From: Gluconacetobacter entanii
GTDB lineage: Bacteria; Pseudomonadota; Alphaproteobacteria; Acetobacterales; Acetobacteraceae
Length of the DNA: 64,000 nucleotides
Assembly: GCF_003206495.1 (NCBI RefSeq)
Contig: NZ_NKUF01000016.1
Span: forward strand, 1 to 64,000
Direction of reading: 5' to 3'
Shown here piece by piece: positions 18,114 through 26,873 of the stretch; the stretch's first letter is position 1, and each line of letters opens with the position of its first letter. Below the pieces are notes generated by a model that saw only the letters and a list, made by a program, of their open reading frames with translations, did no database searches and was not told the origin of the DNA. Position numbers and translations under genes: made by a program.

Positions 18114-19181
18114 ATGTCAATTTCCATCGATATGCTCGATACCCCGGCCGTTCTGGTCGATCTCGACAAGGCGCTGGCCAATATCAACAAGGCGCAGCGT
18201 TACGCCAGCGAGCACGGATTCTGCCTGCGTCCCCATATCAAGACGCACAAACTGTCCTTTTTCGCCCACAGGCAGGTGGCGGCAGGGGCCGTCGGCATCA
18301 CCTGCCAGAAACTGACCGAGGCCGAGATCATGGCGCAGGCCGGGCTATCGGACATCCTGCTGACCTACAACATCCTTGGCGCGCACAAACTCGGCCGCCT
18401 CGTCAACCTCGCGCGTCAGGTCAGCCTGTCGGTCGTGGCGGACAACCTGCCGGTGATCGAGGGGTACGACCGCGTCACGGCAGGCGCGGACATCCCGGCG
18501 CTGCGGGTTTTTGTCGAATGCGACACCGGTGGCAACCGCTGCGGCGTGCAGACCGTGCAGGAGGCGCTGGCCCTCGCGCAACGGATCATTGCGGCCCCCA
18601 ACCTGTGTTTCGGCGGCCTGATGACCTATCCCGCCTCCGGAAAGCAGGCGCAGGCGGATGAATGGCTGGGCCAGGCACGCGGCGTCTTCGACGCGGCCGG
18701 GATCGACATCCCCGCGATCACGGTGTGGGGCACGCCCGACATGTGGACGGCGGGCGACATGCGCAACATGACCGAATACCGTCCCGGCACCTATATCTAC
18801 ATGGACCGCTCCCAGGTGGCGGCAGGGGCCGCGACGATCGGGGAATGCGCGCTGAGCGTGCTGGCCACCGTCATCAGTCGCCCCACCGAAAACCGCGCGA
18901 TCATCGACGCGGGCACCAAGACCCTGACGAGCGACCTGCTGGGACAGGACGGGTACGGCCACATCATCGGCCACGAGGACAGCCGCATCACCGCCCTGAG
19001 CGAAGAACACGGCACGATCCGCTCCGGCGGGGGGGCATCCCTGCCCGCCATCGGGGAAAAGGTGCGCATCATTCCCAACCATGCCTGCGTGGTCACGAAC
19101 ATGTTCGACCATATCTACCTCGTATCGGACGGCAAGGTCATCGACCGCCTGCCTGTTGTCGCGCGTGGGGGCGTAAGCTGA
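18114..19181 (+). CDS. D-threonine aldolase / D-serine dehydratase-like PLP enzyme (fold III)
   Basis: The 355-residue product is an alanine-racemase-fold PLP enzyme acting on beta-hydroxy D-amino acids. The PLP lysine lies in RPHIKTHK (Lys43), the signature of D-threonine aldolases and eukaryote-type D-serine dehydratases. PNHAC near the C terminus gives the His323-x-Cys325 pair that binds the second metal ion in D-serine dehydratase-type members. Cleavage (threonine to glycine plus acetaldehyde) or dehydration (serine to pyruvate) are both possible. The ATG at 18114 has CGGGAAG in front; an upstream ATG at 18078 lacks support. First gene of a four-gene set with RidA, M81 and GntP proteins. 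Confidence 0.87.
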   Translation: MSISIDMLDTPAVLVDLDKALANINKAQRYASEHGFCLRPHIKTHKLSFFAHRQVAAGAVGITCQKLTEAEIMAQAGLSDILLTYNILGAHKLGRLVNLARQVSLSVVADNLPVIEGYDRVTAGADIPALRVFVECDTGGNRCGVQTVQEALALAQRIIAAPNLCFGGLMTYPASGKQAQADEWLGQARGVFDAAGIDIPAITVWGTPDMWTAGDMRNMTEYRPGTYIYMDRSQVAAGAATIGECALSVLATVISRPTENRAIIDAGTKTLTSDLLGQDGYGHIIGHEDSRITALSEEHGTIRSGGGASLPAIGEKVRIIPNHACVVTNMFDHIYLVSDGKVIDRLPVVARGGVS

Positions 19182-19190
19182 GATAAAACA

Positions 19191-19269
19191 GAGGTTTTTT
19201 GGGACGCCTTTTTTAAGAAAAGTGACGTTCTTTTAAGCTTTTTGAAAAAAGCTTCACCAAAAACTTCTG
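19191..19269 (-). repeat. Two-hairpin intergenic repeat, copy 8 (degenerate)
   Basis: Lies inside the putative operon between the PLP-enzyme and RidA genes. Hairpin 1 is intact; hairpin 2 is damaged (ACGCC...AGTGACGT) and the outer arms have changes. Confidence 0.8.
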
Positions 19270-19312
19270 AATTTTTACGGTCTTTTTTACAGATGCAAGA
19301 AAACGGAAAAGC

Positions 19313-19678
19313 ATGATGAAGAAAGTTTATGGCAAGGCTGCCGTTCCCCTGTCGATGGCGGTGCGCGCGGGGGATTATGTCTATGTCTCGGGGCAGGTTC
19401 CCGTGGTGGATGGCAATGTGGTCGAGGGCGGGATCGTGGCGCAGACGGCCGCCGTGCTCGATAACGTCGCCGCCGTGCTGAAGACCGCCGGGTGCGAGAT
19501 GAGCGACGTGGTCAAGACCTTCGCCATCCTGACCGATGCAGGAGATTTCGAGGAATTCAACAAGGTCTATGCGACCTATTTCCCCGTCGAACCCCCCGCA
19601 CGCACCACCATAGAGGCCGGCCTGATGGCCGACATCGTGGTGGAGATCGAGGCCATCGCCTACAAGCCGGTTGGCTGA
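19313..19678 (+). CDS. RidA family (YjgF/YER057c/UK114) protein
   Basis: The 121-residue protein has the conserved family pattern: VYVSGQVPV near 23-31, QTAAVLDNVAAVLK in the first helix, and PPARTTIEAGLMAD near 93-106 with the key Arg that anchors the carboxylate of enamine/imine substrates. RidA proteins form trimers that hydrolyse reactive 2-aminoacrylate or imines released by PLP dehydratases. Its place directly after a D-serine/D-threonine type PLP enzyme therefore makes functional sense. Start is ATG-ATG at 19313/19316. Confidence 0.92.
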   Translation: MMKKVYGKAAVPLSMAVRAGDYVYVSGQVPVVDGNVVEGGIVAQTAAVLDNVAAVLKTAGCEMSDVVKTFAILTDAGDFEEFNKVYATYFPVEPPARTTIEAGLMADIVVEIEAIAYKPVG

Positions 19679-19742
19679 CCTCTCCCTGCATAAAGCCACC
19701 CTGCGTACCATGACCCGAAGACCGTTTTCCTTCCCATAAAAT

Positions 19743-19825
19743 AAAAGTTTTTGGTGAAGCTTTTTTTTCAAAAAGCTTCAAAGAACGCCGACTTTCTTAA
19801 AAAAGGCGCCCCCCAAAAACTTTTA
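19743..19825 (+). repeat. Two-hairpin intergenic repeat, copy 9
   Basis: Between ridA-family and M81 genes of the same operon. Hairpin 1 is perfect with a long T-run; hairpin 2 has decayed (GCCGACTTTCTTAAAAAAGGCGCC). Confidence 0.88.
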
Positions 19826-19889
19826 TTCCTTATCAGTGATTTATCCTGAAACGGTTTTCCAAAGTCATGGCACCCGGAGGAGAATGAAC

Positions 19890-21371
19890 ATGCGTGTGTT
19901 TGTCGCCTCGCTTGCCACCGAAACCAATACCTTTTCCCCGGTTCCCACCGACCTGTCGGCGTTCAGGGGGGCATTCTACGCCCCACCGGGAGAACACCCG
20001 GCCACCCCGACGCTGTGTTCCGCCGTGGTTCCCGCCCTGCGGACCCGCAGCAGGGAGCAGGGCTTCGACCTGGTGGAGGGTACCTGCACATGGGCGGAAC
20101 CCGGTGGACTGGTCAAACGCCAGACCTATGAAGACCTGCGTGACGAAATCGTGGGGCAGTTGCGTGCCGCCCTGCCCGTTGACGCGGTGGTCATGGGTCT
20201 GCATGGCGCGATGGTGGCGCAGGGGTATGAGGATTGCGAAGGCGACCTGCTGACGCATATCCGCGACTGCGTGGGGCCGGATGTGGTGATCGGGGCGACA
20301 TTTGATCCGCACAGCCACCTGACCGCGCTGCGCGTGCGCAATCTGGACGCCATGAACGCGTTTCTGGAATTCCCGCATACGGACTTCATGGAACGCGCCG
20401 AACAACTGGTCGATATCGTCCTGCGCGCGGTGCGCCATGAAATAAAGCCGGTCATTTCAACGTTCGACTGCCGGATGATCGACGTCCTGCCCACCAGCCA
20501 GCAGCCATTGCGCTGGTTCGTGGACAAAATCCGCGCAATGCAGGGCACGGGCCGGATCCTGTCCATTTCGCTGATCCACGGCTTCCTTGCCGGGAACGTG
20601 GCGGACCTTGGCACGCAGGTCGTGGTCGTCACGGACAACGACCCGCGCGGTGGCGAACACCTGGCCCATGAACTGGGCATGGAAGTCTTTGGCTTTCGCG
20701 GCAGCACGCGCATGCACACCCTGTCGCCACGACAGGCGATCGCACGGGCAAAGGCCGCGATTGCCGATCCCGCCATCACCGCGCCGGTCGTCCTTGCGGA
20801 CATATGGGACAATCCGGGCGGCGGCGTGGCGGGCGACGGGACAATCCTGCTGTCGGACCTGATCCATGCCGGCATCGACAATGCAGGCGTTGCGACCATC
20901 TGGGACCCGATCGCCGTCTCCTTCTGCGAGGCCGCGAGCATTGGCGCACGCATCCACCTGCGCATCGGCGGCAAGGCAGGCCCCGGCGGCGGGGACCCGA
21001 TCGACGCGGAGGTCGAGGTCCGCAATGTCACCACCGCCGCGTGGCAGAGCTTTGGCGAAAGCCAGGTGCCACTGGGGGCCAGCGCCGTTGTCCGTATCGT
21101 GGGCACGCAGATCGACATCATCCTCAACACCAACCGCACCCAGTGTTTCGAGCCGGACATCTTCTCCAACCTTGGTATCGACCCCACGGCCAAGGATGTG
21201 CTGGTGGTGAAATCCACCAATCATTTCTATGCCGGGTTTGTCGGGATCGCCTCCGAAATCCTCTATGTCGATGCGGGCACGCATTACCCCTCCGACCCGA
21301 AGCGCACGAAATATACCCGGCTGACGCGCGGGATCTGGCCCATCTTGGAAAATCCCCATGACCTGACGTGA
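19890..21371 (+). CDS. M81 family metallopeptidase (MlrC-like)
   Basis: Belongs to the family named after microcystinase C (MlrC), which opens linear peptides or related amide compounds. The 493-residue product has the N-terminal domain DUF1485 (VASLATETNTFSPVPTD near 6-22, GLHGAMVAQGYEDCEGD with likely metal ligands near 106-122) and the MlrC C-terminal domain (LADIWDNPGGGVAGDGT near 305-321, VVKSTNHFYAGF near 442). Typical family length. The second ATG (19890) is chosen because GGAGGAG is seven bases before it. It shares an operon with a PLP enzyme, RidA and a GntP permease, suggesting hydrolysis of an imported amide that contains a hydroxy-amino acid. Confidence 0.88.
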   Translation: MRVFVASLATETNTFSPVPTDLSAFRGAFYAPPGEHPATPTLCSAVVPALRTRSREQGFDLVEGTCTWAEPGGLVKRQTYEDLRDEIVGQLRAALPVDAVVMGLHGAMVAQGYEDCEGDLLTHIRDCVGPDVVIGATFDPHSHLTALRVRNLDAMNAFLEFPHTDFMERAEQLVDIVLRAVRHEIKPVISTFDCRMIDVLPTSQQPLRWFVDKIRAMQGTGRILSISLIHGFLAGNVADLGTQVVVVTDNDPRGGEHLAHELGMEVFGFRGSTRMHTLSPRQAIARAKAAIADPAITAPVVLADIWDNPGGGVAGDGTILLSDLIHAGIDNAGVATIWDPIAVSFCEAASIGARIHLRIGGKAGPGGGDPIDAEVEVRNVTTAAWQSFGESQVPLGASAVVRIVGTQIDIILNTNRTQCFEPDIFSNLGIDPTAKDVLVVKSTNHFYAGFVGIASEILYVDAGTHYPSDPKRTKYTRLTRGIWPILENPHDLT

Positions 21372-21413
21372 CCCTGCCCGCCGCCATGGCATCCCCCGAA
21401 GAAGGCCGCTGAG

Positions 21414-22751
21414 ATGTCCCTGACCTGTGCCCTGGCCCTCGGTCTCTGCGCGATCGGGACGATCATTGTCCTGATCGCGCGCTTTCACCTCAATGCGCTT
21501 GTGGTGCTGTTCGGGGTGGCCATCGCACTCATGCTGTCGGCAGGTCACAACCCGGTGCAGGCCGTGGCCAGTTTCCAGCACGGGGCGGGCAATGCGCTGG
21601 GCAGTATCGGCTTCCTGATCGCCTTTGGCACCATGTTCGGCAAACTGATCGCACAATCTGGGGCCGCCGATACCGTCGCCCTGTCGGTCATGAAACGATG
21701 TGGCGCGCGGAACCTGCACTGGGCCATGGCGGCCATCGGCATGGTGGTCGGCCTGCCCATCTTCTTTGACGTGGGCTTCGTCCTGCTGGCGCCGCTGGCG
21801 TTCATCGCGGCGCAGGAAAGCCGCAGGCCGGTGCTGATGGCCATCCTGCCGCTTGTCGCCAGCCTGTCGATCGCCCATGCGGTCATGCCGCCGCATCCGG
21901 CCATCATGCTGGCAATTGGCATCTATCACGCCAGCCTGATGAAAAACATCGTGCTGGGGCTGCTCATCATGCTGCCCACGGCGGCCCTGTGCGGACCGGT
22001 CTTCGCGCGGTTCGTCGTCCGCCACATCGGCCCCATCGCAACAAGCCCGATGGAGGCGGAGTTCCTGACACGCGCAGCCCCCGCCATCCGTCCCCCACCG
22101 GGGCGCAGCCTGCTGTGCATCCTGCTGCCATTCCTGCTGATCGGGTGCGGGCAGGTCATGGCCAGCCTGCCGGGCGGGAGAGGCGTGCACATGCTGGGCC
22201 AGGCACTGGGGGAGACGAACATTTCCCTCATCCTGTCCCTGCTGGCCACAGTCATGCTGCTGTGCAGGCCTGCGGGCATGACGGCGCGACAGATCGGGCA
22301 GATGCTGCATGACTGCCTCGGGCCGACGGGGTTCGTGATCCTGCTGGTGGGCGCGGGCGGCGGTTTCGGGCAGGCCGTGATCGACAGCGGCGTTTCGCAG
22401 GCCCTGACATCCGCCGCCCTTGGCGCGCACATGTCCCCGCTGCTGCTGGCCTTCCTGTCCGCCGCGATCGTCCGGCTTGCCACCGGTTCGGCCACCGTTG
22501 CAACCGGCACGGCGGCCAACCTGATCGCACCCGCCATCAGCCACCTGCATAGCGTGTCACCCGAGCTGCTGGTGCTGGCGACGGGGGCGGGGTCCATCGC
22601 CTTCGGGCCGGTCAATGACCCGGTCTTCTGGCAGTTGAAGGAATATCTCGGCCTGTCGCTGGCACAGACCTTTGTCGTGTGGTCCGGGACGGAAACGCTG
22701 ATTTCCGTGGTCGTGCTGTCCTTTACGCTGCTCCTGTCCGGCATCATGTGA
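21414..22751 (+). CDS. GntP family permease
   Basis: Inner-membrane importer related to gluconate and D-serine (DsdX) transporters. The 445-residue protein has about 12-14 hydrophobic segments and the family hallmarks GLPIFFDVGFVLLAPL (about 117-132), AHAVMPPHPAIM (about 153-164) and a late GSATVATGTAANL / AFGPVNDPVFWQLKEYLG region. It starts 42 bases after the M81 gene and closes the operon. Given its partners, a D-amino acid or an amide-linked hydroxy acid is a more likely substrate than gluconate; this is inference. Confidence 0.9.
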   Translation: MSLTCALALGLCAIGTIIVLIARFHLNALVVLFGVAIALMLSAGHNPVQAVASFQHGAGNALGSIGFLIAFGTMFGKLIAQSGAADTVALSVMKRCGARNLHWAMAAIGMVVGLPIFFDVGFVLLAPLAFIAAQESRRPVLMAILPLVASLSIAHAVMPPHPAIMLAIGIYHASLMKNIVLGLLIMLPTAALCGPVFARFVVRHIGPIATSPMEAEFLTRAAPAIRPPPGRSLLCILLPFLLIGCGQVMASLPGGRGVHMLGQALGETNISLILSLLATVMLLCRPAGMTARQIGQMLHDCLGPTGFVILLVGAGGGFGQAVIDSGVSQALTSAALGAHMSPLLLAFLSAAIVRLATGSATVATGTAANLIAPAISHLHSVSPELLVLATGAGSIAFGPVNDPVFWQLKEYLGLSLAQTFVVWSGTETLISVVVLSFTLLLSGIM

Positions 22752-23071
22752 GCAACCATACTGAAATCATCTGATTTTTTGTGGTTATTTTCAAAAAGTG
22801 TCGCACAGACGTCGCCTTTTTGAAAAAAGGCGACACCCAGAAACTTCTGTTATTTTTATCAATTCCTTATCTCCAGGCCGGTTTTCAATGATTGTTGCTG
22901 TTTCTTAGCTATTTTTCCTGAAATATTTTTATTTTCAATATGTTATTCAAGATCACCGGATCTCCTGACACATGGTTTCCCATAATGTTTTTATTTTACG
23001 ATCATATACGGAAAATTTACCTTTACTTCATATGAAATAAAAACGCATTATTATCATGAAAGAAAAACAGA
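22752..23071. other. AT-rich upstream region of the Hint gene
   Basis: Repeat copy 10 occupies the first 100 bases. The remaining 220 bases are much more AT-rich than the rest of the window, with long T and A runs around 22,900-23,060. This looks like a strong promoter or foreign DNA. No gene is evident. Confidence 0.5.
22774..22849 (+). repeat. Two-hairpin intergenic repeat, copy 10 (degenerate)
   Basis: Hairpin 2 is intact in the GTCGCC/GGCGAC form. Hairpin 1 has lost its first arm (GTGGTTATTTTCAAAAAGTG), and the outer arms have changed (TGATTTTTTG, CAGAAACTTCTG). Confidence 0.78.
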
Positions 23072-24826
23072 ATGTCCGGCTTGTATGGCTACGGGAATAC
23101 TGTCACCACCAGCGGGAGCTACACAATATTTCCTGTCGGATGGGTATTGGGGATTGCTTCTCTGGGAGGTGCCGGTGTCACATTCGACGGGGATATTACA
23201 GACAGCCTGAGTTTCGCACCCACACTTATCGGGGCGATCAACCCGTATACCGTAACTGCGGAAGGGGGCGCCAATGTTACGGTTGACGTCGGTTCAACCG
23301 TTCTTGGCCTTTTGACGGGTTCCAGCTTTACCGCCAATGGCGGGACCATCAACATCTCAGGCGATAACATCATCACAGCCCTGAGCGGCACCAATTACAC
23401 CATAGAAAACGGCGGCACCATCAACCTTGGTACTGTCAGTACCGCTGAAATCTCCGCACTTTCAGGAACGGGAATCACCTTCGGAACCGGGGGCGGGACA
23501 CTTGTCGTTACCCCGGCCAGCGGCGTGGATGTCCTTACTTTCAATAACATCTCGGGGTTTGGCAACGCCGGGGCCACCATTGAAATACCGGGCGCGTCCT
23601 ATGTCACGAATGCGACATATGATGGCACAAATACAAGCATCACGACAAATACCGGCATTACCATCAGTGTCAATGGTGACTATACCCCGTCACAAAACAC
23701 TCTTTACCAACAGGACAGTGACGGGAACCTGTATATAAGCGCCTCCTCCGCCAACAGTTCGGGCACCACTGGCGTTCTGGTCTGCTTCCTGCCCGGAAGC
23801 ATGGTCAGGACACCGACAGGCGACGTGGCTGTCGAGGACATCAGGATCGGCGATACGGTTGTTGCGCTGGATTGCGGGACCAATACGCAGTCCCTGCGCG
23901 AGGTCGTGTGGACCGGCAGCCAGACCGTCAGGGTCCGCCCCCACCTGCCCGATGATGAATCCGGGTATCCGGTCCGTATCCTCAAGGATGCGATCAGCGA
24001 TGGCGTCCCTTACAAGGACATGCTCATCACGGCGGAACACTGCCTGTTCCTTGACGGAAAATTCATCCCCGTCCGCATGCTGGTGAATGGCCGTTCCATC
24101 TTTTACGACCGGTCGATCACATCGTATGACTACCATCATATCGAGACCGCGGAACATTCGGTCATCACCGTAGACGGGATGCTGACCGAAAGCTATCTCG
24201 ACACCGGGAATCGCCATGGCTTCCGGCAGGCCGGCAATGTGGTCCGCATCGGGCAATCCGGCCGGACCTGGACAGAGGACGCGGCCGCCCCCCTTGGCGT
24301 CAGTCGCACGTTCGTCGAACCCCTGTTCCATCAGATCGTCGCCCGTGCGCAGGCGGCCGGCGTCACACAAAAAGAGGCCGCGGCAGAACTGACGGAGGAT
24401 GCGGACCTGCACCTCATCACCGATACGGGCGCCGTGATCCGGCAGGCACGGGAGCATGGGGACCGGGTCATGTTCATGATTCCGACCGGTGTGAAAAGCG
24501 TGCGCATCGTCTCCAGCACCCATCGCCCCAGCGACGTGATCGGGCCGTTCGTCGATGATCGCCGTTACCTTGGCCTCGCAATCGGCGAGATCAAGATGTT
24601 CGAGGCGGCGCAGTGCCATGCCGTCACACCGCACCTTACGGAACCGGACCTTGACGGCTGGCATATGCTGGAGCGCGAGGACATGCGCTGGACCTCGGGC
24701 AATGCGCTGCTTCCCCTTGGGCCGCGTCACCCCAACAGCGCGGCTCTTCTTGCCCTCCAGATCAGGGAAAAAGGGGCCTATCCTGTCGCGCGGCCTGCAC
24801 ATGTCCAGACCGCGAAACGCGCCTGA
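23072..24826 (+). CDS. Beta-repeat surface protein with C-terminal Hint domain
   Basis: The 584-residue protein has two halves. Residues 1-235 are a Gly/Thr/Ser/Asn-rich region of short beta repeats (NGGTINISG, ENGGTINLG, GGGTLVVTP), typical of beta-helical adhesin passengers. Residues 238-400 form a Hint_2 (hedgehog/intein-type) domain. It begins CFLPGSMVRTPTGDVAVEDI (Cys238, the expected nucleophile) and carries the block-B type TAEHCLFLDG with His323 and IPVRMLVNG after it. The last 180 residues are a separate region seen in acetic acid bacterial Hint proteins. There is no classical signal peptide, so export would need a type I or other route. Lower GC than its neighbours suggests acquisition. 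Confidence 0.8.
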   Translation: MSGLYGYGNTVTTSGSYTIFPVGWVLGIASLGGAGVTFDGDITDSLSFAPTLIGAINPYTVTAEGGANVTVDVGSTVLGLLTGSSFTANGGTINISGDNIITALSGTNYTIENGGTINLGTVSTAEISALSGTGITFGTGGGTLVVTPASGVDVLTFNNISGFGNAGATIEIPGASYVTNATYDGTNTSITTNTGITISVNGDYTPSQNTLYQQDSDGNLYISASSANSSGTTGVLVCFLPGSMVRTPTGDVAVEDIRIGDTVVALDCGTNTQSLREVVWTGSQTVRVRPHLPDDESGYPVRILKDAISDGVPYKDMLITAEHCLFLDGKFIPVRMLVNGRSIFYDRSITSYDYHHIETAEHSVITVDGMLTESYLDTGNRHGFRQAGNVVRIGQSGRTWTEDAAAPLGVSRTFVEPLFHQIVARAQAAGVTQKEAAAELTEDADLHLITDTGAVIRQAREHGDRVMFMIPTGVKSVRIVSSTHRPSDVIGPFVDDRRYLGLAIGEIKMFEAAQCHAVTPHLTEPDLDGWHMLEREDMRWTSGNALLPLGPRHPNSAALLALQIREKGAYPVARPAHVQTAKRA

Positions 24827-24876
24827 CCTTCCGGCGCGCCGCACGCCGACACGACATTGCACATAGGACGCAGGGC

Positions 24877-24905
24877 GACCCCGCACTCTTTCGGGAGTCG
24901 GGGTC
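24877..24905 (+). terminator. Terminator hairpin of the Hint gene
   Basis: GC-rich inverted repeat GACCCCG...CGGGGTC, extended by ACTC/GAGT, 50 bases after the Hint gene stop. Only a weak T-run follows (TTGCCTTGCC). Confidence 0.5.
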
Positions 24906-24931
24906 TTGCCTTGCCTGGTATCGGGTTACGC

Positions 24932-25480
24932 ATGGCACCACGCATTCTCCTCCAGCCCGGGCAGATCTGGACCCCACAGGACAGCCGGGTTCCCTGCCGC
25001 CGGATTGTCGATCTTTCGGAACGGGTGCTTGCCTACAGTCCCTTTCCCGATACCGATGCCCCATCGTACGAGAACGTCAGCCAGTCTTTCTTCCGCCGCT
25101 GGATCCGCGAAAGCAGGGCCACACTGAGCGGGCAGACCGAAGCCCGGGCCGCGCCAGCGACGGAACTGGCCAAAAAGGTCGCCACCCTGCGCAAGGCCTG
25201 CGGCATGAGCCAGAGCGAACTGGCCGCAGCCATGGGGCTCAGCCGTTCGGCAATCGCCGCCCTGGAAACAGGCCGTACCAGCAGCGCCAACAGGCACCTG
25301 CCGAAGCTTGCGCAGATCTTTGAAGTGCCGCCCGAACTGTTTCTGGGAGGGATGGTGGAGCAGACCACGACCATGGACCTCTCCCCCGATGAACGCGACC
25401 TTATCGACCTCTATCGGCGGCTGCCAACAGAACGCAAGATGGAAATCCAGAAATATGCCGAACGACGTGCCAGAGCCTGA
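24932..25480 (+). CDS. XRE-type helix-turn-helix regulator
   Basis: The 182-residue protein has a standard Cro/cI-type HTH at about 80-135 (VATLRKACGMSQSELAAAMG, SRSAIAALETGRT), followed by a short C-terminal region (LSPDERDLIDLYRRLP) typical of phage-like repressors. The first 75 residues are not a known domain. The ATG at 24932 follows the terminator hairpin; it has no strong ribosome-binding site and a TTG at 24857 is the alternative start. Single gene; a role in regulating the neighbouring Hint gene is possible but unsupported. Confidence 0.8.
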   Translation: MAPRILLQPGQIWTPQDSRVPCRRIVDLSERVLAYSPFPDTDAPSYENVSQSFFRRWIRESRATLSGQTEARAAPATELAKKVATLRKACGMSQSELAAAMGLSRSAIAALETGRTSSANRHLPKLAQIFEVPPELFLGGMVEQTTTMDLSPDERDLIDLYRRLPTERKMEIQKYAERRARA

Positions 25481-25523
25481 ATAACCGCCCGGAACAGGCC
25501 CGACAAACATCCTGTAAATTCAA

Positions 25524-25605
25524 AGAAGTTTTTGGTGAAGCTTTTTCCAAAAAGCTTCAGAAGAACACCGCCCTCTGGAAACAGGGCGGCACCCAAAAAC
25601 CTTTA
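25524..25605 (+). repeat. Two-hairpin intergenic repeat, copy 11
   Basis: Between the convergent ends of the XRE and DUF4431 genes. Hairpin 2 has a different loop and upper stem (CCGCCCT-CTGGAAAC-AGGGCGG) yet remains fully paired, an instructive compensating change. Confidence 0.88.
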
Positions 25606-25651
25606 CCCCCTTCATCACCCCCTGAAACATCAGGATGGAATGGCTGTTTTT

Positions 25652-26416
25652 CTAACACCCATTCAGGGCATGGATACTCTGGATAAAGTTCCGTCCCCCA
25701 CGCACGGTCGTGGTGACTGTCGCCCTGCCGTTGCAGGCGTGTGATTTTGTTGCGTAATGGTAATTTACAATGAAAGTACTGTCATTTTCCTGTGCGATAC
25801 TCACCACACGGATGGGATCAGCCAATCCGCCATAAAACCGGGTAATATTCGACGGTGAAAATGCAGGTGTGGAGCGTTTTTCCGGGATGACCATGGCAGA
25901 GGCCACCGTCCCCTGCGCGGCCCCCAGTGCGTCATAGAATGCCTGTATCGTCGTTGCCGCGGTTCCGTATTCGTCAGTAAATTCCATGGGTTTTGCCTGC
26001 GCAATGCTGACGGAGGTCACTGTCGCAACAAGGGGTTCATGGTGATGCCCGGTTATAGCCGCCATTGCATCCGTAAGATGGACCGTCACGTCCTGATGCA
26101 GCAGATGACGGAACTGTTCATCCATATCCTGTCCCGACACCAACTGGACATATTGGAAATACTTGCTCGGGTCAGCAGCCTCATCGCCAGAAAGACAGAT
26201 GGGGTCATGAAGCTTCAGCACATACGAGGGTTCCGGCGTATCGCCTGTCTGCACATCTTCATAATTCGGCGGCCCGGGAAACATGACATATTCAAGCGTC
26301 CCGGTCAGTTCCGATGGTTCCCCGTTCCCCAGATTATAGCACCCGCCCGCCCATGCTGATGCCTGCGCGAAGCAGCATATCATTGCGGCCAAGGCAATCG
26401 GAACATATCTTCTCAT
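25652..26416 (-). CDS. Secreted protein with DUF4431 domain
   Basis: The 254-residue product begins with a signal peptide (MRRYVPIALAAMICCFAQASAWA, cleavage after about residue 23), so it is periplasmic or exported. Residues about 25-125 match the DUF4431 pattern: CYNLGN, LTGTLEYVMFPGPPNYED, a LKLHDPICL segment. The C-terminal half (about 155-254) looks like an NTF2/DUF3828-type fold (AATTIQAFYDAL), with a Cys pair near the end (SHACNG, ALNGC). The function of the family is unknown. The ATG at 26416 was preferred to an upstream in-frame start at 26488 because it begins exactly at the signal peptide. Confidence 0.75.
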   Translation of the reverse strand: MRRYVPIALAAMICCFAQASAWAGGCYNLGNGEPSELTGTLEYVMFPGPPNYEDVQTGDTPEPSYVLKLHDPICLSGDEAADPSKYFQYVQLVSGQDMDEQFRHLLHQDVTVHLTDAMAAITGHHHEPLVATVTSVSIAQAKPMEFTDEYGTAATTIQAFYDALGAAQGTVASAMVIPEKRSTPAFSPSNITRFYGGLADPIRVVSIAQENDSTFIVNYHYATKSHACNGRATVTTTVRGGRNFIQSIHALNGC

Positions 26417-26693
26417 CTGGAAACACCCGAAAAAAATAATTCCCCGTAATATATTTCCGATTACTGGTCCTGTCCACAAGAGCAGCATGGAACCAATCTA
26501 TTTTATTCAGGAAATATGCAGATTTATTCAGGTATAGGCATGATCTGCTTCCTGCGGGACGCAGCGACTTCTACCCCCGGCAACCTGCCGCGATCCGGGG
26601 AGCACACAGATACAGCCCTGCGCGGGGGCAGGAGCCCGCGCCAGCAGGCTTTGCGCCATCCTGTCAAAAAAATCGGACCATTTCAGGTGTCTG

Positions 26694-26782
26694 TGGTGCG
26701 AGCTGCGGGACTCGAACCCGCACGCCCTGTTAACGGGCGCAAGATTTTAAGTCTCGTGCGTCTACCATTCCGCCAAGCTCGC
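26694..26782 (-). tRNA. tRNA-Leu (UAA anticodon)
   Basis: The minus strand reads GCGAGCTTGGCGGAATGGTA at the 5' end and folds into a cloverleaf with a long variable arm (class II). The anticodon loop is CTTAAAA, giving UAA, which reads UUA/UUG leucine codons. The T-loop GGTTCGAGTCC and an encoded CCA end are present. A T-run lies 22-28 bases downstream and may be part of its terminator. Confidence 0.96.
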
Positions 26783-26873
26783 ATCGCATGCATCTTCTAG
26801 CACACACACCACGCACGACAACTCAACCTGCCACGGTTTGAGGATATTTCGGCACAAAAAACACAAGGGACAC

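Noticed and set aside
20457-22550. 697-codon open frame on the minus strand opposite the M81 and GntP genes
   Set aside because: Crosses two real genes on the other strand and is rich in Gln/His/Arg, typical of antisense translation.
24841-25480. Prophage remnant suggested by the XRE regulator
   Set aside because: No integrase, structural or lysis genes are nearby; a lone XRE protein is not enough.
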